Of a DNA stretch of 64,000 nucleotides, positions 62,401 through 64,000 are shown in pieces (the first letter of the stretch is position 1; each line of letters begins with the position of its first letter). This DNA comes from Microvirga splendida. GTDB lineage: Bacteria; Pseudomonadota; Alphaproteobacteria; Rhizobiales; Beijerinckiaceae. Made by a program: the position numbers and the translations under genes. The stretch covers positions 1-64,000 of the forward strand of contig NZ_JAELXT010000021.1 of assembly GCF_016427565.1 (NCBI RefSeq), written 5' to 3'. The notes under the pieces are model-generated. The model ran no database searches, was not told the DNA's origin, and worked only from the letters and a program-made list of their open reading frames with translations.

Positions 62401-63314
62401 TGGGGAAGAAGGCGGTCGCGGCCATCCGAAACTGGTGGGACGCCCGCAAGGACTTCACGGGCGAGGACGGCGCCAAACACGAAATTTATTTCAAGGGCAA
62501 AGGTGCTGCTGCGGTTGTCACAATCGCAAGCACGCCGAGAGCGCTCGTCGATTTTCTCCGGATCGTCCGGTCGAAGCTGGACCCGCAGCAGCCGGAAATT
62601 GGCAAGAATTATGCCGCCGCCGACGGCCTGCTCGGCAAGGTGAATGCGAAGCGGGCCGAGCTTGAGAAACCCGACAATCCGCGCCTTCCCGAGGAAGTTG
62701 ATGCGCTCAATGACCTGTTCGACAAGCTGGCTGATGCGCTCGCGCCGCTGGTTGCGCTCGTCTATCCTCCGGACGTGTCCGAACTGGCAGCCGGCACCCC
62801 AATCAAGATCTTCGAAAGCGACGCGAAGGCCGTAGTCACCGGCTATAAGCCCTCGCCTCACGGCCCATTAGTCAGTTTCATCGTTTCCCGGCCCCGCTCC
62901 GGCCGCTTCTCGTCGACCGCACTCCTGGCATCCGGCAGAGGCAAGACGTATGAAAAATATGAAGGCGACCTGCGGGAATTCTACCTCGGCAAAACGCCGA
63001 GCGCCCATACGAAGGTGGGCCAACAGGTCAAGGAGCGCATGATCGCGCAAAAAAAGATCGTAGGAGACAGGCTCGTTGTTTTCAGGCAGGAGGAAGGCAT
63101 TACCGCCACGTCATGGAAACTCAGCGATTGCGATATGGGCCACATCATCGATGCGGTAAGGTGGTGGAACGCCGTCGGCCGATTTGCGTGGTCGGACTCG
63201 GACACAATCGAGAAGTTCATGAACGATCCAAACAATTATGAATTGGAACCCGCCCCGATCAACCGGGCTAGAGGGGCGCGAATTGGTAAGAACTACCTGC
63301 CACCAGTCAAATAG
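59403..63314 (+). CDS. DUF4157 (eCIS core) protein with nuclease-like C-terminus, candidate effector or tape measure
   Basis: A 1303-residue modular protein. The N-terminal DUF4157 domain (about 70-220) has LPIGVRAFMEPRFGADFGSV, VRIHTDDKAAHLSRQLDARA and the metalloprotease-like HELTH (205-209). A long helical, alternately hydrophobic region follows (about 225-1010; KIGAPIVDWIKEYAAEQWRQ, FASLAKAAAMVG-like segments). A conserved pre-toxin segment comes next (FTGEDGAKHEIYFKGKGAAA). The C-terminal 60 residues, MGHIIDAVRWWN then MNDPNNYELEPAPINRARGA, resemble an HNH/GH-type nuclease. It could be both tape measure and cargo, since no other tape-measure gene is seen. A DUF4241 gene follows. Confidence 0.88.
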   Translation: MSAARIAERQSPMPERRPVIDAPARAAAIGPGPAAVSRSALQSRIGHKAMVALAQRDAIGRKPPVASGLHVSSPGDPAEREAVSVAANVMRMAEPAPVSGGVATSVVQRAPAAKGAGGGSPVPSRVMASIARSMSSGTALPIGVRAFMEPRFGADFGSVRIHTDDKAAHLSRQLDARAFTVGNHIFFGRGQFAPSRRDGKELIAHELTHTVQQGGGAKREVQRDLIDDAANVLDSVTDWIAEQGGLEAVVRAALRAVAPGLETMIGSGGMMQALASFALKAVDGLFDQLRQPLNGIAGIGEQVGAMMGPVVDTIKQAAGQIAQNDCTPIRAAATKIEQMLMKLITPVVEFVQPIIKAIKDFLEAAWKKIGAPIVDWIKEYAAEQWRQIKEIADLVQRAAKWLWDKTEGLREPYIKMWGFLKDILGLGDSPEGQNGILQWAEVKLTAAWDAIKVRLQPYTEQLKAIGIAVGAVLVAVSPAGPILAVGAAAVEVGKGIAWIAANWGKGTIMATARVFVEKTLIPPLISALDRVTALVTSIANSISASLASFAASLAKAAAMVGNTAISVIISLTQWLAGQAQAMALSITARLADLRVWLTNGFDNLVAFLRRVMNFLGRVADVVLDIWSLPVLLGEAIWNAVPQCIRDPIVDFLGPIILRQIELFDELVKDEDAWKKTKDEVGRLVKLVFKNHDLMGAIRAAFLFVLRVFNLPPELIATVFAKALSAWDAVIKKPLVFIKSTLKALGQAFKIIWDDKFENIKTGLQGWLLGEIKDKNIVMPSSWTDAGQVFEFILSVLGINEEHIYELLEKKTNPAVVKKFRMVMGQVKRVLDWVDKSIDVTKTPKENAAGMLKQAGNFALSLLESGAEWIIKKVAAKVTEELVKIAGTAGFGAVLTAAQSLYAAMLTAKKWMRQILDMANQALDNVLDLVAGAVDKVGGVFAGLMKRAMPVVIGFLADQVGLGDVGRELGKAIDKLRANVDKAILWLIDKLKAAINALIGLGKKAVAAIRNWWDARKDFTGEDGAKHEIYFKGKGAAAVVTIASTPRALVDFLRIVRSKLDPQQPEIGKNYAAADGLLGKVNAKRAELEKPDNPRLPEEVDALNDLFDKLADALAPLVALVYPPDVSELAAGTPIKIFESDAKAVVTGYKPSPHGPLVSFIVSRPRSGRFSSTALLASGRGKTYEKYEGDLREFYLGKTPSAHTKVGQQVKERMIAQKKIVGDRLVVFRQEEGITATSWKLSDCDMGHIIDAVRWWNAVGRFAWSDSDTIEKFMNDPNNYELEPAPINRARGARIGKNYLPPVK

Positions 63315-63324
63315 CGGCTGAACG

Positions 63325-63918
63325 ATGGATATCGATGCTCTAGCCGAAATAAGGAGGATGGTGCGCCGCTGGCGAGAGGTTGCCATGTTGAACGTGCCGA
63401 CCGGGCGTGTCGTCGCGTGCGATCCGTTTTTTACCGGCGCCGCCAAGGCCTTATCGTCCACCTGCAAACCGGGCTCGTATCCGGTCCGGCTTTTCCGCTC
63501 GGGCAGCGGAGCGAATTCCCGTATCTCCGTCGCCGAACTCGTCATCGACCCCGATGTCGAGCCCAAGTCTGTCGCGCCTTGTCCTGCGGAAGGCGGTGAG
63601 GCTGGATTTGCCGTAGAGTCGGGGCTGGCCGCTTTTATGGACGAAACTGCCCGGTACGATTTTTCGGATTTCCTAGCATCCTATTACGCGAAGAATCCGC
63701 AGAAGAATTATTATGTCGACCGACTGGATAGATATTTCTCTAGCTATGCAGGTGGAGAATTTAGAAAGATCTCCGACGCCATTTCCCACAAGTTTTCACC
63801 TGAGAGCCCGAATATCATAATGTTCCAATCTGGCCGAGGTGATGGAATGTACAGAACATGGGTGACGAGAGGAGCCCAAGGCGAGCTAGCTTCCTATCTT
63901 ATCGACTTTACCGTCTGA
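63325..63918 (+). CDS. DUF4241 family protein, candidate immunity protein
   Basis: A 197-residue protein starting ten bases after the effector-like gene. The DUF4241 motifs are GRVVACDPF (27-35), PGSYPVRLF (49-57), ISVAELVI (67-74) and VESGLAAFMDE (97-107), ending with FQSGRGDGMYRTWVTRGAQG. DUF4241 proteins are uncharacterised; I recall them among genes placed next to toxins but cannot cite a proof. The position directly after a nuclease-like C-terminus, and a composition a little more AT-rich in its second half than the locus, fit a recently exchanged toxin-immunity pair. No signal peptide, so cytoplasmic. Confidence 0.82.
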   Translation: MDIDALAEIRRMVRRWREVAMLNVPTGRVVACDPFFTGAAKALSSTCKPGSYPVRLFRSGSGANSRISVAELVIDPDVEPKSVAPCPAEGGEAGFAVESGLAAFMDETARYDFSDFLASYYAKNPQKNYYVDRLDRYFSSYAGGEFRKISDAISHKFSPESPNIIMFQSGRGDGMYRTWVTRGAQGELASYLIDFTV

Positions 63919-64000
63919 TAATTTGAAGAACCTCCAATTTTAGCCCAATAACCATGGCTTTTCACGTACCTTGCGCATGGCATGTGACCGCCTAGGAAGG

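Overview
The window looks like chromosomal DNA of a high-GC alphaproteobacterium of the order Hyphomicrobiales (Rhizobiales). The main clue is the conserved block lptC-lptA-lptB-rpoN-hpf-ptsN. A Methylobacteriaceae/Microvirga-like host is my best guess, helped by palindromic intergenic repeats of the GCGGAAAA...TTTTCCGC type, but the genus is not proven. I see no tRNA, rRNA, CRISPR array or intact insertion sequence.

Region 1 (about 1-13,900) is ordinary core genome: a PLP aminotransferase, a small secreted protein, a polyamine-type periplasmic binding protein, a SIMPL-domain protein, a chemoreceptor, the ptsN/hpf/rpoN/lptBAC block read leftwards, a short RNase D, a YihY-family membrane protein and a flavin/heme-type PNPOx-DUF2470 protein.

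Region 2 (about 14,050-34,760) is an accessory catabolic module bounded by two direct copies of a 104-bp repeat (88 of 104 positions identical by eye, no gaps). It holds two hydantoinase/oxoprolinase systems (a single HyuA-like gene beside DUF917, and a 1275-residue HyuA-HyuB fusion), an AbgB-like M20 amidohydrolase, a five-gene Dpp/Opp-type ABC importer, an OPT/YSL-like transporter and a quinone oxidoreductase-like protein. It also holds four AroM-family proteins. Two are stand-alone and keep two cysteines in the Asp/Glu-racemase-like core. Two are fused to a C-terminal LuxR helix-turn-helix and have serine at both of those positions. I read the fusions as racemase-fold proteins recruited as ligand sensors, and the module as uptake and opening of a cyclic amide, lactam or peptide-like compound whose identity is unknown.

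Region 3 (about 34,760-35,480) is a junction without an intact gene. It holds a relic of repC, the replication initiator of repABC plasmids.

Region 4 (35,482-63,918) is one co-directional, tightly packed cluster for an extracellular contractile injection system (eCIS, related to Afp/PVC). It encodes an AAA+ ATPase, a DUF4255 tail terminator, sheath, two tube proteins, a LysM hub protein, a split VgrG-like spike, PAAR tip, gp25, two baseplate-J proteins, a propeller/tail-protein-I fusion and two Cys-rich paralogues. The last two genes are a 1303-residue DUF4157 (eCIS core) protein ending in an HNH/GH-type nuclease-like domain, and a DUF4241 protein. The last pair reads like an effector (possibly also the tape measure, since no other is seen) with its immunity protein. 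Two oddities stand out: the ATPase has His in place of the Walker B Asp, and one structural gene contains about 500 bases of palindromic, intergenic-looking DNA kept in frame.
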